Shown: one piece after another, positions 19,712 to 29,765 of the stretch
How the letters are laid out: each line of letters starts with the position of its first letter
Position numbering within the stretch: the stretch's first letter is position 1
DNA from: Clostridiales bacterium
GTDB taxonomy: Bacteria > Bacillota > Clostridia > Christensenellales > Aristaeellaceae
Assembly: GCA_016930575.1 (NCBI GenBank)
Contig: JAFGGL010000006.1
Coordinates: forward strand, 1-64,000
Direction: 5' to 3'
Length of the DNA stretch: 64,000 bases
Program-made: the position numbers and the translations under genes
Notes under the pieces: model-generated
Databases searched by the model: none
What the model was told of the DNA's origin: nothing
Seen by the model: the letters and a program-made list of their open reading frames with translations, nothing else

Positions 19712-20747
19712 ACATGCCTCCGATCAGCAGGCTCGCGACCAGGGCGAGTGCGAAGCACACGAGGAGTATCGTAAGAATCAGGCGTATCGTGAACTTCTTG
19801 GAGAAGCTGCCAAACATCATGAACGTGTTTTTCAGATCGATCATCGGCCCGACGATCAGAAACGCAAGCACAGACGCACCAGAGAACTGGTACAGGAAGG
19901 TGTTGGCCACAAACGCGTCCGCCTCCGAGCACAGCGACAGCAGGAACGCCAGCGCCATCATCACGGCGATGGACGCTATCCTCCCGCCGCCGATACCCGT
20001 CAGCACGTCCGTCGGCACCGCCATCTGCACGGCCGCCGCGATCACGGCGCCGAAGATCAGGTACATGCCCACGCTTTGCAGTTCTGCGTTCGTATGCTGC
20101 ATCACCGCGCGGAAAATTGCCCTTTTGTTTCTCGAATGGCCGTGTTGCGCTTCATCGCCGTGATGCGCGCCGTATGCGCAGACCGGCTCGGCGCCGCCTT
20201 TAAGCACCGCCTTGCCCTGCGCGCGGCTGACCAGCGCGCCGATTACGATCGCGCCGACGAACCCGCAGGCGGCACGCAGCGGCATCATCTGCGGCATGGT
20301 GGTAAACGCGTTGTAGGTCGACAACAGCACGATGAGATTGACGATCGGCGTCGCCAGCATGAACGTGATCGCCGGCCCCACAGGCATGCCCTTCTTCATC
20401 AGCCCGCGTGTGATGGGGATGATCGCGCACTCGCAAACCGGGAAGATCAGCCCGATCATCGCGGCGAAAACCAGGCGCATAAACCTGTTGTCCGGCATGA
20501 TTCTCAAAATCATGTCTTCCGTTACGAATACCTGTATCAGGGAAGAAACAATGATGCCAAGCAGCACAAAAGGCAGCGCTTCGAACAGGATCGACCACAG
20601 GACCAGCGAAAATCCTCGCATATCCCTGAGGATATCCGTTTGGGAAACGCCCGCGCCGAAACAAAAGCCGACCCAGAATACGGATGCGGCGATCAAAAGG
20701 AACGCTGCGCCTTTTTGGATGTTCTGGTTGTTCGTCATTGAGTGCAT
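19704..20747 (-). CDS. Permease (DUF318/YcgR-like)
   Basis: ALPFVLLGIIVSSLIQVFV, GLIFPVCECAIIPITRGLMKKGMPVGPAITFMLATPIVNLIVL. Confidence 0.85.
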   Translation of the reverse strand: MHSMTNNQNIQKGAAFLLIAASVFWVGFCFGAGVSQTDILRDMRGFSLVLWSILFEALPFVLLGIIVSSLIQVFVTEDMILRIMPDNRFMRLVFAAMIGLIFPVCECAIIPITRGLMKKGMPVGPAITFMLATPIVNLIVLLSTYNAFTTMPQMMPLRAACGFVGAIVIGALVSRAQGKAVLKGGAEPVCAYGAHHGDEAQHGHSRNKRAIFRAVMQHTNAELQSVGMYLIFGAVIAAAVQMAVPTDVLTGIGGGRIASIAVMMALAFLLSLCSEADAFVANTFLYQFSGASVLAFLIVGPMIDLKNTFMMFGSFSKKFTIRLILTILLVCFALALVASLLIGGMYG

Positions 20748-20753
20748 TCGTTT

Positions 20754-20792
20754 CTACCCTTTGGATGCTTTGCTAAACATTTAAAGGGTAGC
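20754..20792. promoter_or_regulatory. Inverted repeat between znuB and the permease gene (terminator/attenuator or operator)
   Basis: CTACCCTTT-N20-AAAGGGTAG. Confidence 0.4.
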
Positions 20793-20856
20793 TCTTTCAC
20801 AAAGTTATTGTCAATGGCCGGGATAAGAGTTTACACCCTATACATGGGAAAAGTGG

Positions 20857-21693
20857 CTACGAATGTATCTTCTGCCGGTGCCGGCGCTTTTGGATCCCGC
20901 TGCGGGTGAACATGAGCAGCAGATAGACTACGGTCGAGATGATCACGATACAGACCCCGGACGGGATATTAACGTAGTACGCCAGCGTGAGCCCGGCGGC
21001 GCAGAATACGAAGCTGAACAGCATCGAAAACCCGACCACCTTGCCGACCGAGTTGAAATACAGCTTGGCGATGGATACGGGGATCGTCATCAGCGCGATC
21101 GTCAGGATGATGCCGACGACCTTCACCAGAACGATAATGCCGATGGGGAGCATCAGATAGACGACCCACTCCATCAGCCGCACGTTGATGCCGCGCGCCC
21201 TGGCGTATTCCTCATCGAAGAGGTACAGGACCAGCGGATGGAAAAGCATCATGAACAGCGCGGCGACGATGACGGTAAAGATAAGGATATACACAAGAAA
21301 GCCGCTGGAAACCGACAGGATATCCCCGAATAGGTAACTGGTCATGTCCGGCATGTATCCCGGCGCCAGCGTGATGAACAGTATGCCCAGTGCCATGCCG
21401 AACGACCACAGGATGCCGACCATCGTGTCCGCCTTCAGGCGGGAATTCTTCGGCAGTCGGGAAATCACGCCGGAGGCAGCCACCGCAAACACAAGCCCGC
21501 CCCATATCGGCTCAAAACCCAACAGGTAGCCAAGCCCGATGCCTCCGAAGGACGCGTGCGCGATACCGCCGGACATGCTGATGAGCTTTTTTTCGATCGC
21601 TATCGTACCGATGATGCCGGTGACAACGCTGGCAAGCAGCGCCGCATACAACGCGTTTTGCATGAAGCGGTAACTCAAAATCGCGTCGATCAC
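20857..21693 (-). CDS. znuB: Zinc/manganese ABC transporter permease (ZnuB-like)
   Basis: ABC-3 family: GGIAHASFGGIGLGYLLG, EEYARARGINVR, VKVVGIILTIALMTIP. Confidence 0.88.
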   Translation of the reverse strand: MIDAILSYRFMQNALYAALLASVVTGIIGTIAIEKKLISMSGGIAHASFGGIGLGYLLGFEPIWGGLVFAVAASGVISRLPKNSRLKADTMVGILWSFGMALGILFITLAPGYMPDMTSYLFGDILSVSSGFLVYILIFTVIVAALFMMLFHPLVLYLFDEEYARARGINVRLMEWVVYLMLPIGIIVLVKVVGIILTIALMTIPVSIAKLYFNSVGKVVGFSMLFSFVFCAAGLTLAYYVNIPSGVCIVIISTVVYLLLMFTRSGIQKRRHRQKIHS

Positions 21694-22400
21694 AGGGAGA
21701 TGCCCCCTTTCAGCTCGTCCTTAAGTTCAGCCGGAGAGTCGTATTTCCGCACTGTTTTGTTGACGTACAGCGCCTTTTCTGCAATGCCGAAAAGTTGGCT
21801 GATATTATGGCTGGCGATGACGATGGTCTTGTGCTGCTTCATCTCGTTGAGGATCGTAAGCAATTCACCGGCAGCTTCCACGTCCAGGCCGGCGTCAGGT
21901 TCGTCCAGCGCGATGAGATTCGCATCGGACGCAAACACCCGGGCGATGACCGCACGCTTGAGCTGCCCGCCGGACAACTGGCCGATGCCGCGGTTTTCAC
22001 AGCCCGAAAGCCCGGCGTGTATGATTGCCGACCGCGCTTTCGCTTTCTGCGCGTACGAATACCGGCCAAACGGCCTGATCGCCTTTTGCAGCGTGCCCTG
22101 AAGCACCAAGTCTTCCACCGTCAGCGGAAAGGCGGTATCAAACGCGAAATTCTGCGGCACATAACCGACTTCCAGTCCTTTTCGGAATTCAATTCTGCCT
22201 TCGTCCGGCTTGATTAAGCCGGTCATCAGCTTGATCAGTGTGCTTTTACCGCCGCCGTTGGGACCGACGAGTACGGTCAGCTCCTTCCCGCGTAAAGAGA
22301 AGTTTACGCCTTGAACGGCGCAAACTTCTCCATAGCAAAACCTGACGTCGCGGAATATGATGTCCGTCGATTTCTCCATATTAGTTGCCGGACTGCGCAA
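21690..22400 (-). CDS. znuC: Zinc/manganese ABC transporter ATP-binding protein (ZnuC-like)
   Basis: VLVGPNGGGKSTLIKLMTGL, LSGGQLKRAVIARVFASDANLIALDEPDAGLD. Confidence 0.9.
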   Translation of the reverse strand: MRSPATNMEKSTDIIFRDVRFCYGEVCAVQGVNFSLRGKELTVLVGPNGGGKSTLIKLMTGLIKPDEGRIEFRKGLEVGYVPQNFAFDTAFPLTVEDLVLQGTLQKAIRPFGRYSYAQKAKARSAIIHAGLSGCENRGIGQLSGGQLKRAVIARVFASDANLIALDEPDAGLDVEAAGELLTILNEMKQHKTIVIASHNISQLFGIAEKALYVNKTVRKYDSPAELKDELKGGISL

Positions 22401-23349
22401 GCGCGTCCGCGAATTCCTCCAAGCTTAGAATATAGTCCGGCGACAGCGGAGCTGCCTGCGCGACCGTGCCTCCGATCTCCTCGGCGACCGTCGCCGCCTG
22501 GTTATCGTCGAATTCCGCCTGATAAAACACCGTTGAAATGCCTTGTTCCCTGGCGTAGTCGATCACCTGCTGCAGTTCTGCCGCGGTCGCCTGTTTCCCT
22601 TCGATCTCAATCGCAACCATCGTCAAACCGTAATCATCGGCGAAGTAACCGTACGCGGCGTGATAAATGATAAAGGATTTGTTCGGCATTACCTCCGTTT
22701 TTTCCTGTATGTAGCTGTCCAGCGCTTCAAGTTTTGCGATATAGGCCGCCGCATTTGCCCGGTAGGTTTCCCGGTTGGCGGGATCAATCGCGGAGAGCTC
22801 CTCCGCGATTGTCTGTACCATCACGATCGCGCGTTTCGGAGACAGCCAGACGTGCGGATCAACGCCAGTGTACTCGTGGCCTTCGTTCCCGTCTTCGTTG
22901 TCCTCGTTATGGTCTTCCTCGTGATCCGCGTCATGACCAAAATCGTGGTCCTCATCGTAATCGTTCTCTTCGCCCATGTTCAGCAGCGGATATACCGCGG
23001 CGACGGCCTCGCGCAGGTCCACTATTTTTACGTCCGCGTTGAAATCTGATACTTTCGGCAGGATATTCGCCTGCTCGGTCGGCATCTGCAGCGTGAAATA
23101 CACGGCTGCGTCGGATAATTGCTGCATTTCCGTAGCCGTCGGTTGGTAATTTGCCGGGCTGTTTCCCGGCGGAACCAGTGTAACGATGTCTGCAAGATCG
23201 CCGGCTACCGCTTTTACGAAGGTCGCTTCGGGCACGATACCTACCGCAACGGTAACGGCTGCGTTTGCATCCTGCGCAACGGCTGCCGCAGAGAAGACAG
23301 TCAGCAGGAACAGGAATGCGAGGATCGAAACCAATACTTTCTTGCGCAT
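22381..23349 (-). CDS. znuA: Zinc ABC transporter substrate-binding protein (ZnuA-like) with His/Asp/Glu-rich loop
   Basis: GVDPHVWLSPKRAIVMV, FIIYHAAYGYFADDYGL, acidic/His loop DEDHDFGHDADHEEDHNEDNEDGNEGHEY. Confidence 0.92.
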   Translation of the reverse strand: MRKKVLVSILAFLFLLTVFSAAAVAQDANAAVTVAVGIVPEATFVKAVAGDLADIVTLVPPGNSPANYQPTATEMQQLSDAAVYFTLQMPTEQANILPKVSDFNADVKIVDLREAVAAVYPLLNMGEENDYDEDHDFGHDADHEEDHNEDNEDGNEGHEYTGVDPHVWLSPKRAIVMVQTIAEELSAIDPANRETYRANAAAYIAKLEALDSYIQEKTEVMPNKSFIIYHAAYGYFADDYGLTMVAIEIEGKQATAAELQQVIDYAREQGISTVFYQAEFDDNQAATVAEEIGGTVAQAAPLSPDYILSLEEFADALAQSGN

Positions 23350-23367
23350 TTTGAACAGTCCCCTTAT

Positions 23368-23382
23368 TGCAAATAACTTGCA
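23368..23382 (-). promoter_or_regulatory. Putative Fur/Zur-type operator upstream of znuA
   Basis: TGCAAGT-T-ATTTGCA (7-1-7-like, one mismatch) just downstream of TTGACA-18-TATTCT promoter (23418-23389, minus). Confidence 0.5.
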
Positions 23383-23460
23383 TTAAGAAGAATACCATAT
23401 CGGCTCCGCGCTTGTCAACGGTCAGTATAAATTCGTTATTGATTTCATTTTCAGGCTTTG

Positions 23461-23489
23461 TTGACAGGCGATACGGCGCTGACTATACT
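23461..23489 (+). promoter_or_regulatory. Promoter of GNAT gene
   Basis: TTGACA-17-TATACT. Confidence 0.65.
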
Positions 23490-23529
23490 ACATGTATAGC
23501 CGGCAGGAAAAACCATAGGAGGCAGCTAA

Positions 23530-24099
23530 ATGCAATACGCCATCCGTTCCCTTTCACCGCAGCGCGTGGAGGATTTTTTTACGTTCTTTGAGCACGTCGC
23601 ATTCGCCGAACATCCCGAATGGGGCTGCGATTGCTTTTGCTGTTTCTTCCACGCGGCAAGCCGCGAAGCATGGGACGCGTGTACTAGAGAATCGAACATG
23701 GCTATGGCCAGAGAATTGATCATAAGCGGCCGGATGCGCGGTCTTCTTGCCTATGATGGCGAAAAGCCCGTCGGCTGGTGCCATTTCGATGTATTGAAAA
23801 ACCTGCCTGGCGCCAGGCTGTTTTACGGCGGCCTTGCTTCAGCGGACGATGGAAAGGCCCTGATCGCCTGCTTTACCATCGCGCAGGGATACCGCAGGCG
23901 GGGCATCGCGTCTGCGCTGCTGCAGCATGTGCTTGACGATCTGAAGGCGCAGGGCGTCCGGCAGGTGGAAGCTTATCCTGTGATCGGCAACGAGTCTCAG
24001 GAGCACAACTACCACGGCCCGCTTTCGATGTATCTCAAGCAGGGATTTACAGTCGTACGGAAGTTGAAAGACCATGCGCTGGTGGAGAAAACGCTATAG
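23530..24099 (+). CDS. GNAT family N-acetyltransferase
   Basis: CFTIAQGYRRRGIASALLQHVLDDLKAQG acetyl-CoA binding motif. Confidence 0.85.
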   Translation: MQYAIRSLSPQRVEDFFTFFEHVAFAEHPEWGCDCFCCFFHAASREAWDACTRESNMAMARELIISGRMRGLLAYDGEKPVGWCHFDVLKNLPGARLFYGGLASADDGKALIACFTIAQGYRRRGIASALLQHVLDDLKAQGVRQVEAYPVIGNESQEHNYHGPLSMYLKQGFTVVRKLKDHALVEKTL

Positions 24100-24112
24100 C
24101 GCTTTCAGTATA

Positions 24113-24150
24113 AAACAGCCCTTTCCGCTATTGGGGAAGGGCTGTTTTGC
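24113..24150. terminator. Bidirectional Rho-independent terminator
   Basis: AAAACAGCCCTTTCC-N7-GGGAAGGGCTGTTTT between convergent genes. Confidence 0.85.
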
Positions 24151-24157
24151 GTTACAA

Positions 24158-24655
24158 TCAAATCTCAGCCTTCATAGCCGCGCATTCAGCGCATTTTCCG
24201 TAGACTTCCAGCTTATGATGGGTCTCCTGAAAATCGTTTTTCAGCGCCTGCGTCTGCCAGAAACATTTTACGCAGGGGATCTTGATGATCTTTCCGCATC
24301 CCGTGCAGATCAGGTAATGGTGATGCTCCTGTTCAAACACCGTATACCGGTTCACGCCCTGTTCGTCGTTGAACGATTCCAGGATTCCCAGTTCCGTAAA
24401 CTTCTGGATGTTGCGGTATACCGTCGCGTTGTCGATCGCCGCGCTGCCCTCCAGCAGCGCGGCGATGTCGGCGACCGACAGCATCCTGTCCTGATTGTTT
24501 AAAAACACATCCAGTATCCTTTTTTTAGGCGACGTCATGCGCAGGCCTTTCGCCCGCAGCATCACGTAGACTTTCTGATGATCGGTCATCTTCCGCCTCA
24601 CAATAAAGCACGTCGTTAACGCTTTGATTATATCGCTATTCAAGTGATTTTTCAA
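24158..24655 (-). CDS. Fur-family metalloregulator (Zur/PerR/Fur subtype unresolved)
   Basis: ATVYRNIQKFTELGILESF, HHHYLICTGCGKI, C-terminal CAEC structural zinc motif. Confidence 0.88.
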   Translation of the reverse strand: MKNHLNSDIIKALTTCFIVRRKMTDHQKVYVMLRAKGLRMTSPKKRILDVFLNNQDRMLSVADIAALLEGSAAIDNATVYRNIQKFTELGILESFNDEQGVNRYTVFEQEHHHYLICTGCGKIIKIPCVKCFWQTQALKNDFQETHHKLEVYGKCAECAAMKAEI

Positions 24656-24682
24656 ATCGCATCCATTGATTGAAGTCCGTGA

Positions 24683-25807
24683 CTATTCTTCCCCGTGCCC
24701 GGCAATCTCCACGATCTCCGCGATCTGTGCGTCCAGTTCGTCGCCGAGGCCGATGACGTCCGCGCCCAGGAATCCCCGAATCAGCATGGAGACGGCTTCC
24801 ATCTCTTCCATCCCGCGCGACATGAGATATTCCAATTGCTCCGGAACGATCTTGCCGATGCTGGCCTCGTGGCTTAGGCGGGCGTCGGGATGATGCGATT
24901 GCAGCCCTGGCACGGATTGAATAAATCCGTCGCCCTTGGTTTCCAGCAGCATTCCCGCGCAGTCCACATGCCCCCTGCCGGGGGCTTTAGCGATGATCAG
25001 CCCGCCCTGGTACATCTTGCCGCCTATGCAAACGCCGCGATGCAGCAGTTCCGCGTTGGTGTCCTCGGCGTTGAGGAATACGTTGCCGTCTGTGTGGATC
25101 TCCGAACCGGGCGTGCCCAGTATGACCGTCAGGTGCTGCGCGGACGCGCCTTTGCCGTTGAGGTAGGTCTGCGGGTCGCTTTTCACCAGCTGCGCGGCGG
25201 ACAGGGAGATATAGTTGCTCTCATACCTGCCATTTTCCTCCACGATGACGCCTCCGCGCGGAAACACCTGCATCTGCTTGCCCCAGGAATGCACCATCGT
25301 GCTTGTCAGGCCCGCGTTTTTCCCGACATAGTACTCGTCCACGGAAAGATGCCGTCCCGTTGCGACCCGGCGTTCGGACACACATCCCGTGATGAGTTCC
25401 AGTTCGGATTCCTCTTCCAGAATCACGATATTGTGTACCGCCTGGTCCATGCCGCCGGTCGCCATATACAGCGCCGTTTGGCAGGGCAGGGTCACGTGCG
25501 CGCCTTTATACACGCGGATAAAATACCCGATTGGGCGTTCCATCGCCGCGCATTGCCGCGTTATCTCGTCATACCCGGCGGGAACGGCCTTGAAGGAATA
25601 CTCCGTTTTCAGCCAATCATAGCGCTTGAAGGCTTCGGCGATGGGAAGCAGCTCAACGTCCCTGTGATCGCTGCGGACATAGGCGGTCTCCTGATCGCGG
25701 ACCACGAGCGTGGCGGCGTAGTTGTCCTTCCCCGGCATCACGCCCACACCGGCCAGCGACCGCATGTCCTTCTCATCCAGCTGTTTGACTATACTCGGTT
25801 TGTTCAC
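24683..25807 (-). CDS. SufB/SufD family Fe-S cluster assembly scaffold (short, SmsB-like)
   Basis: SufBD core: HSWGKQMQVFPRGGVIVEENGRYESNYISL...HTDGNVFLNAEDTNAELLHRGVCIGG...LLETKGDGFIQSVPGLQSHHPDARLSHEASIGKI. Confidence 0.85.
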   Translation of the reverse strand: MNKPSIVKQLDEKDMRSLAGVGVMPGKDNYAATLVVRDQETAYVRSDHRDVELLPIAEAFKRYDWLKTEYSFKAVPAGYDEITRQCAAMERPIGYFIRVYKGAHVTLPCQTALYMATGGMDQAVHNIVILEEESELELITGCVSERRVATGRHLSVDEYYVGKNAGLTSTMVHSWGKQMQVFPRGGVIVEENGRYESNYISLSAAQLVKSDPQTYLNGKGASAQHLTVILGTPGSEIHTDGNVFLNAEDTNAELLHRGVCIGGKMYQGGLIIAKAPGRGHVDCAGMLLETKGDGFIQSVPGLQSHHPDARLSHEASIGKIVPEQLEYLMSRGMEEMEAVSMLIRGFLGADVIGLGDELDAQIAEIVEIAGHGEE

Positions 25808-26568
25808 TACTCACACCTCGTTTCGATACAATGCACGCATTCTTCATAGCCGACCCGGGAAACCTTGTCCAGAATGATATCCGGGTTTCCCGAACACCCG
25901 ATGCTTCCGTTGTGCATCACGTGGCCTTTATCGATATGCAACTGCCTGAGGATATTCCCATTATGCGTGATGATCAGCCCCGTTTTCCGCTTCACGGGAT
26001 GCGTTTCGTCCGGCGAAAACAACTGATTGATCAATCCGCCGATCACGTTCAGCGCTTCGATATCGATACCCGAATCCGGCTCGTCCATCATAGCGAAATC
26101 GGGTCTCATGGCGATCAGCTGTAAAAGTTCCGCGCGTTTGATCTCCCCGCCGGACAGCCCTTCGTTGATGCTGCGGCTGAGGAAATCCTCCATCTTCGCC
26201 GAAGCCGCGAGCTCCGTCATCCTCTCCTGCGGGTTTTCGGTATCCCTGAGGATATAATCAAGAATCGTGCGCAGCTTCACGCCAAACACCGTCGGCGGCC
26301 GCTGCTGGGCGATGGACATCCCCAGCCGCGCCCTCTCCGATACGTCCAGTTCCGCAATATTCCGCCCTTTGAACAGGATCTGTCCGTTGGTTACGTCATA
26401 ACCGGAAAATCCCATGATCGTCATCATTAAGGTCGTTTTCCCACTGCCGTTTTGGCCGAACAGGGCATGCACCTCCCCGTCGGGGATCTCCAGGTTCAGA
26501 TGGTTGAGGATTTGCTTGTCTCCGACCGCGACGCAAAGATCGCGGACCTCCAGTATATTTGTTTTCAT
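25807..26568 (-). CDS. sufC: SufC-like ABC ATPase (SmsC-like)
   Basis: ALFGQNGSGKTTLMMTIMGFSGYDVTNGQILFKGRNI, EGLSGGEIKRAELLQLIAMRPDFAMMDEPDSGIDIEAL. Confidence 0.88.
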   Translation of the reverse strand: MKTNILEVRDLCVAVGDKQILNHLNLEIPDGEVHALFGQNGSGKTTLMMTIMGFSGYDVTNGQILFKGRNIAELDVSERARLGMSIAQQRPPTVFGVKLRTILDYILRDTENPQERMTELAASAKMEDFLSRSINEGLSGGEIKRAELLQLIAMRPDFAMMDEPDSGIDIEALNVIGGLINQLFSPDETHPVKRKTGLIITHNGNILRQLHIDKGHVMHNGSIGCSGNPDIILDKVSRVGYEECVHCIETRCE

Positions 26569-26735
26569 TCTCTTATTGTGCGCCTCCCTGGTCGCATAGC
26601 GTCACGAAGAAATCCGCTCTATCGATGGTCTTTTGCGGATTTGCTGTTCAATTGTGTTCTTGTACTTCACAGATGTTGAATCCATGAAGCGATTTATTAT
26701 ATCATATCTGGTGACACCTGGCAGTCGCGAACGCT

Positions 26736-29700
26736 CTAATGCCTTCCCGCAAAGCTTACGAACACGGGAAGCACCACCAGCGTCAGCAGCGCGGAAACCA
26801 AAAGCCCGCTCATCAGCGCGACCGCCATGGGCCGGAACAGCTGGCTGTGTCCGACGGCCAGCGGAATCAGGCCGATGACCGTGGTGACCGAGCTTAGCAG
26901 GATCGGGCGTAGCCTGCGCATCGAAGCGCCGACGCAGGCGGCCTGCAGTTCCATGCCTTCCTTTGTATCCTTGTTGATAGTATCCAGCAGGATGATGGCG
27001 TTGTTGACCACGATGCCAAGCAGGCTGACGACGCCAAGCAGCGCCGTGAACGACAGCGGCAGACCCGTGATGTACAACCCGGTCACCGAGCCGATGACCG
27101 AAAGCGGGATGGTGATGAAGATGATCAGCGGGATCCGGAAGGATTTGAACTGCAGCAGCAATACAACGAACACGATGGCAAGCGCCACCAGCCCGAGAAC
27201 GCCGACCTGCCCGAAGTTCTCCTTGATTATCTCGTCCTCGCCGTCGTAATCGATTCTCACACCGTCCGGAACAAGCGTCTTGATCTGCTCCTTTACGGTC
27301 TTCAGCGTTTCATTCTTATCAAAGTCCAGATCGAAATCCGCGGTGACGGCCATGGCGTAATCGCCTTCGATCCTCGGGATGCTGGACAGCGCCTGCGTTT
27401 CAATCAGGCTGATAATCTCGCCCGCGTCTACGTATCCGCCGCCGGAATTCTGCAGTGCGATGGCATTGATATCGTTTACGGACGGGGTCCCTCCCGTTAC
27501 CATGATGGAAGTTTTATACTCGCCGTCCATGATATAGGCGGCTTCCCGCCCGAGCATGGCGATGCTGATTTCATTGAGCGCCTCCGCCGGAATGATGCCG
27601 TTTTTCAGCGCAGCTTCGCCGTCGATCTCTAGCGCATAGCTGCCCTGGTACTCCGAGTTGCTCCTGTTTTCGTTGACCAACCCATCCGTCCCAATCAGCA
27701 GAGCGTACACGTCGCCTTCGACCGATTTCAATTCGTCCAGATCGCCGCCGAGAATCTTGATCTTCACGTCCTCGTCCATCGGGAACGCGTACATCAATTC
27801 CTTCACGGTGATCTTGGCGTCCAGGCCCAGAGCGTCGATTTTCCCCTGCAGATACAGCTTGAAGTCCCCGTTTGTTTTAAAACCGGCCGCTTTCAGGTCC
27901 ACCCGCATCATCAACTGGCCGATATCCGGCGTCTGCGTGTAGATGTACATGATCCTGTTGAACCTGGGAAGCCCGCCGCCCACCGCGGCGGTGTATTCCG
28001 TCACGCCGGGTTCCCCGCCTACGGCTTCCGAAAGCGCGTCCATGATCTCCTGCGTGCTGCTCAAGTCGTTGGACGTATTGTTCCGCACGTCGATGTAGAG
28101 GATGTTTTTATCGGATGCCGGGAAGAAGATCGTATCGAGATTGACGGCCAGATACCCGCTGCCCGCAAGCAGGACCAATACGACGGCGATCACCGCAAGC
28201 CTGTGCCGCATGGCGGCTCTGAGGAACTTCTCAAATACCTGTTTCTTGCTCTCCCGCGCGGCGTTGTCCCGCGGTTTGAAGAAGATATAGCCCAGCACCG
28301 GGATGATGAAGATCGCCGATATGTAGGACGCCGCCAGCGCGATGCACACGATCTGCGGCAGGGATTTGATATAATCTCCGGCAACGGAATTGAGGAAGAT
28401 GAACGGCGCGAAGGCCGCGATGGTCGTCAGCGTCGAGGTCAGGATCGGCAACGCGACGCTTTTCACGCCGTGCACGCACGCGTCCATACGTTTCTCGCCC
28501 GCGTCCAGGTAATTCTGTATCGAATCGCTGACGACGATGGAGTTATCCACCAGCATACCAAGGCTCAGCACCAGCGCGGCGACGGAGATCTGCTGTATCT
28601 TGATCCCCAGGAAATACATCGCCAGGAAGGCCATCAGCACCGAAAGCGGCAGGGATACCGATACCACCACGGCGTTTTTGATGCCCATGCCAAACAGCAC
28701 GACCAATATCACCAGGCATACGGCGACCAGCAGGTTTTTCAGGAAGTTTTCAAGCGAATCGCTGATCTCCTGCGGCTGGGAGATGATCAGCGACACCTCC
28801 AGGCTCTCGGGAAGCTCGTCCGCCAGCGCGTCCAGCTCGTTTTGGATCTCGGATTTCAGCGGCAGCACGTTGATGCCGTCCGTAAAATATCCGGCCAGGA
28901 TCACCGCCTGCTTGCCATTGTGCGTGTAATAGGTATTGCGCTGGGACGTTTTCGCGGTGACTTCCGCAATATCGCCGAGGCGAATGATGCGGTTCATCTG
29001 CGCCGAATACCCGATCTCCAAAGCGGCGACGTCGTCCGCGTCCGCAAAACCGCCGGTGTAATCCACCGTCTTCTGCCCGCCGTCTCCTACGACGTTGCCA
29101 AGCGGCAGGTCCAGGTTTCCCGCCCCGATCAGGGCAAGTATCTTGTTTAGCGTCAGGTTGGCGGCCTTCATCTTCGCTTCGTTTACGTCCACCGAGATCA
29201 CGGTATCCAGTTTACCGATGATCTGAAAGCGCTGAAACCCTTCGATGGCGCTCAGCCTGCTTTGGATGAATTTCGCCTGCTCCACTACCTGGTCGTTGGT
29301 CAGCTTGTCGGATGACAGGCTGATCAGCACGCCGGCTGTATCCGTTATATTCGTGTTGACGCTGATCTGCCCGCAGTCTTCGGGAAGCGAGGATTGCAGC
29401 TCCGCAAGATCCTCCTTCAGCTGCCGGAACGATTCCTCCCTGTCGGCTGAAAACCTGAGTTCCAGCACAACAAGCGACATATTATTGTAACTGTACGAAA
29501 ACGAAGTTTCATATCCGTCGATACCCATCACGGTCTCTGTGACCGGCACGGTCACGTACGCGTCCACATCGTTTTGGGGTGCGCCGGGATACAGCGTGGT
29601 GACCATAGCGTACGGCACAGAAAAATCAGGCGATTCCTGCTTGGGCAGCGCGATATAGGCCAACGCGCCCGCCGCGATGACGAGAAATACGAAGAACAGC

Positions 29701-29750
29701 GTGATTTTTCTGCTCTTGATCAGGATCCTGATCATTTTTTTCAATTTCAT
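26736..29750 (-). CDS. RND superfamily efflux transporter permease (AcrB/HAE1-like)
   Basis: 1004 aa, ALPKQESPDFSVPYAMVTTLYPGAP, SLGMLVDNSIVVSDSIQ, LLGVVSLLGIVVNNAIILLDTIN. Confidence 0.92.
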   Translation of the reverse strand: MKLKKMIRILIKSRKITLFFVFLVIAAGALAYIALPKQESPDFSVPYAMVTTLYPGAPQNDVDAYVTVPVTETVMGIDGYETSFSYSYNNMSLVVLELRFSADREESFRQLKEDLAELQSSLPEDCGQISVNTNITDTAGVLISLSSDKLTNDQVVEQAKFIQSRLSAIEGFQRFQIIGKLDTVISVDVNEAKMKAANLTLNKILALIGAGNLDLPLGNVVGDGGQKTVDYTGGFADADDVAALEIGYSAQMNRIIRLGDIAEVTAKTSQRNTYYTHNGKQAVILAGYFTDGINVLPLKSEIQNELDALADELPESLEVSLIISQPQEISDSLENFLKNLLVAVCLVILVVLFGMGIKNAVVVSVSLPLSVLMAFLAMYFLGIKIQQISVAALVLSLGMLVDNSIVVSDSIQNYLDAGEKRMDACVHGVKSVALPILTSTLTTIAAFAPFIFLNSVAGDYIKSLPQIVCIALAASYISAIFIIPVLGYIFFKPRDNAARESKKQVFEKFLRAAMRHRLAVIAVVLVLLAGSGYLAVNLDTIFFPASDKNILYIDVRNNTSNDLSSTQEIMDALSEAVGGEPGVTEYTAAVGGGLPRFNRIMYIYTQTPDIGQLMMRVDLKAAGFKTNGDFKLYLQGKIDALGLDAKITVKELMYAFPMDEDVKIKILGGDLDELKSVEGDVYALLIGTDGLVNENRSNSEYQGSYALEIDGEAALKNGIIPAEALNEISIAMLGREAAYIMDGEYKTSIMVTGGTPSVNDINAIALQNSGGGYVDAGEIISLIETQALSSIPRIEGDYAMAVTADFDLDFDKNETLKTVKEQIKTLVPDGVRIDYDGEDEIIKENFGQVGVLGLVALAIVFVVLLLQFKSFRIPLIIFITIPLSVIGSVTGLYITGLPLSFTALLGVVSLLGIVVNNAIILLDTINKDTKEGMELQAACVGASMRRLRPILLSSVTTVIGLIPLAVGHSQLFRPMAVALMSGLLVSALLTLVVLPVFVSFAGRH

Positions 29751-29765
29751 GTCCTTTCCTCTCTT

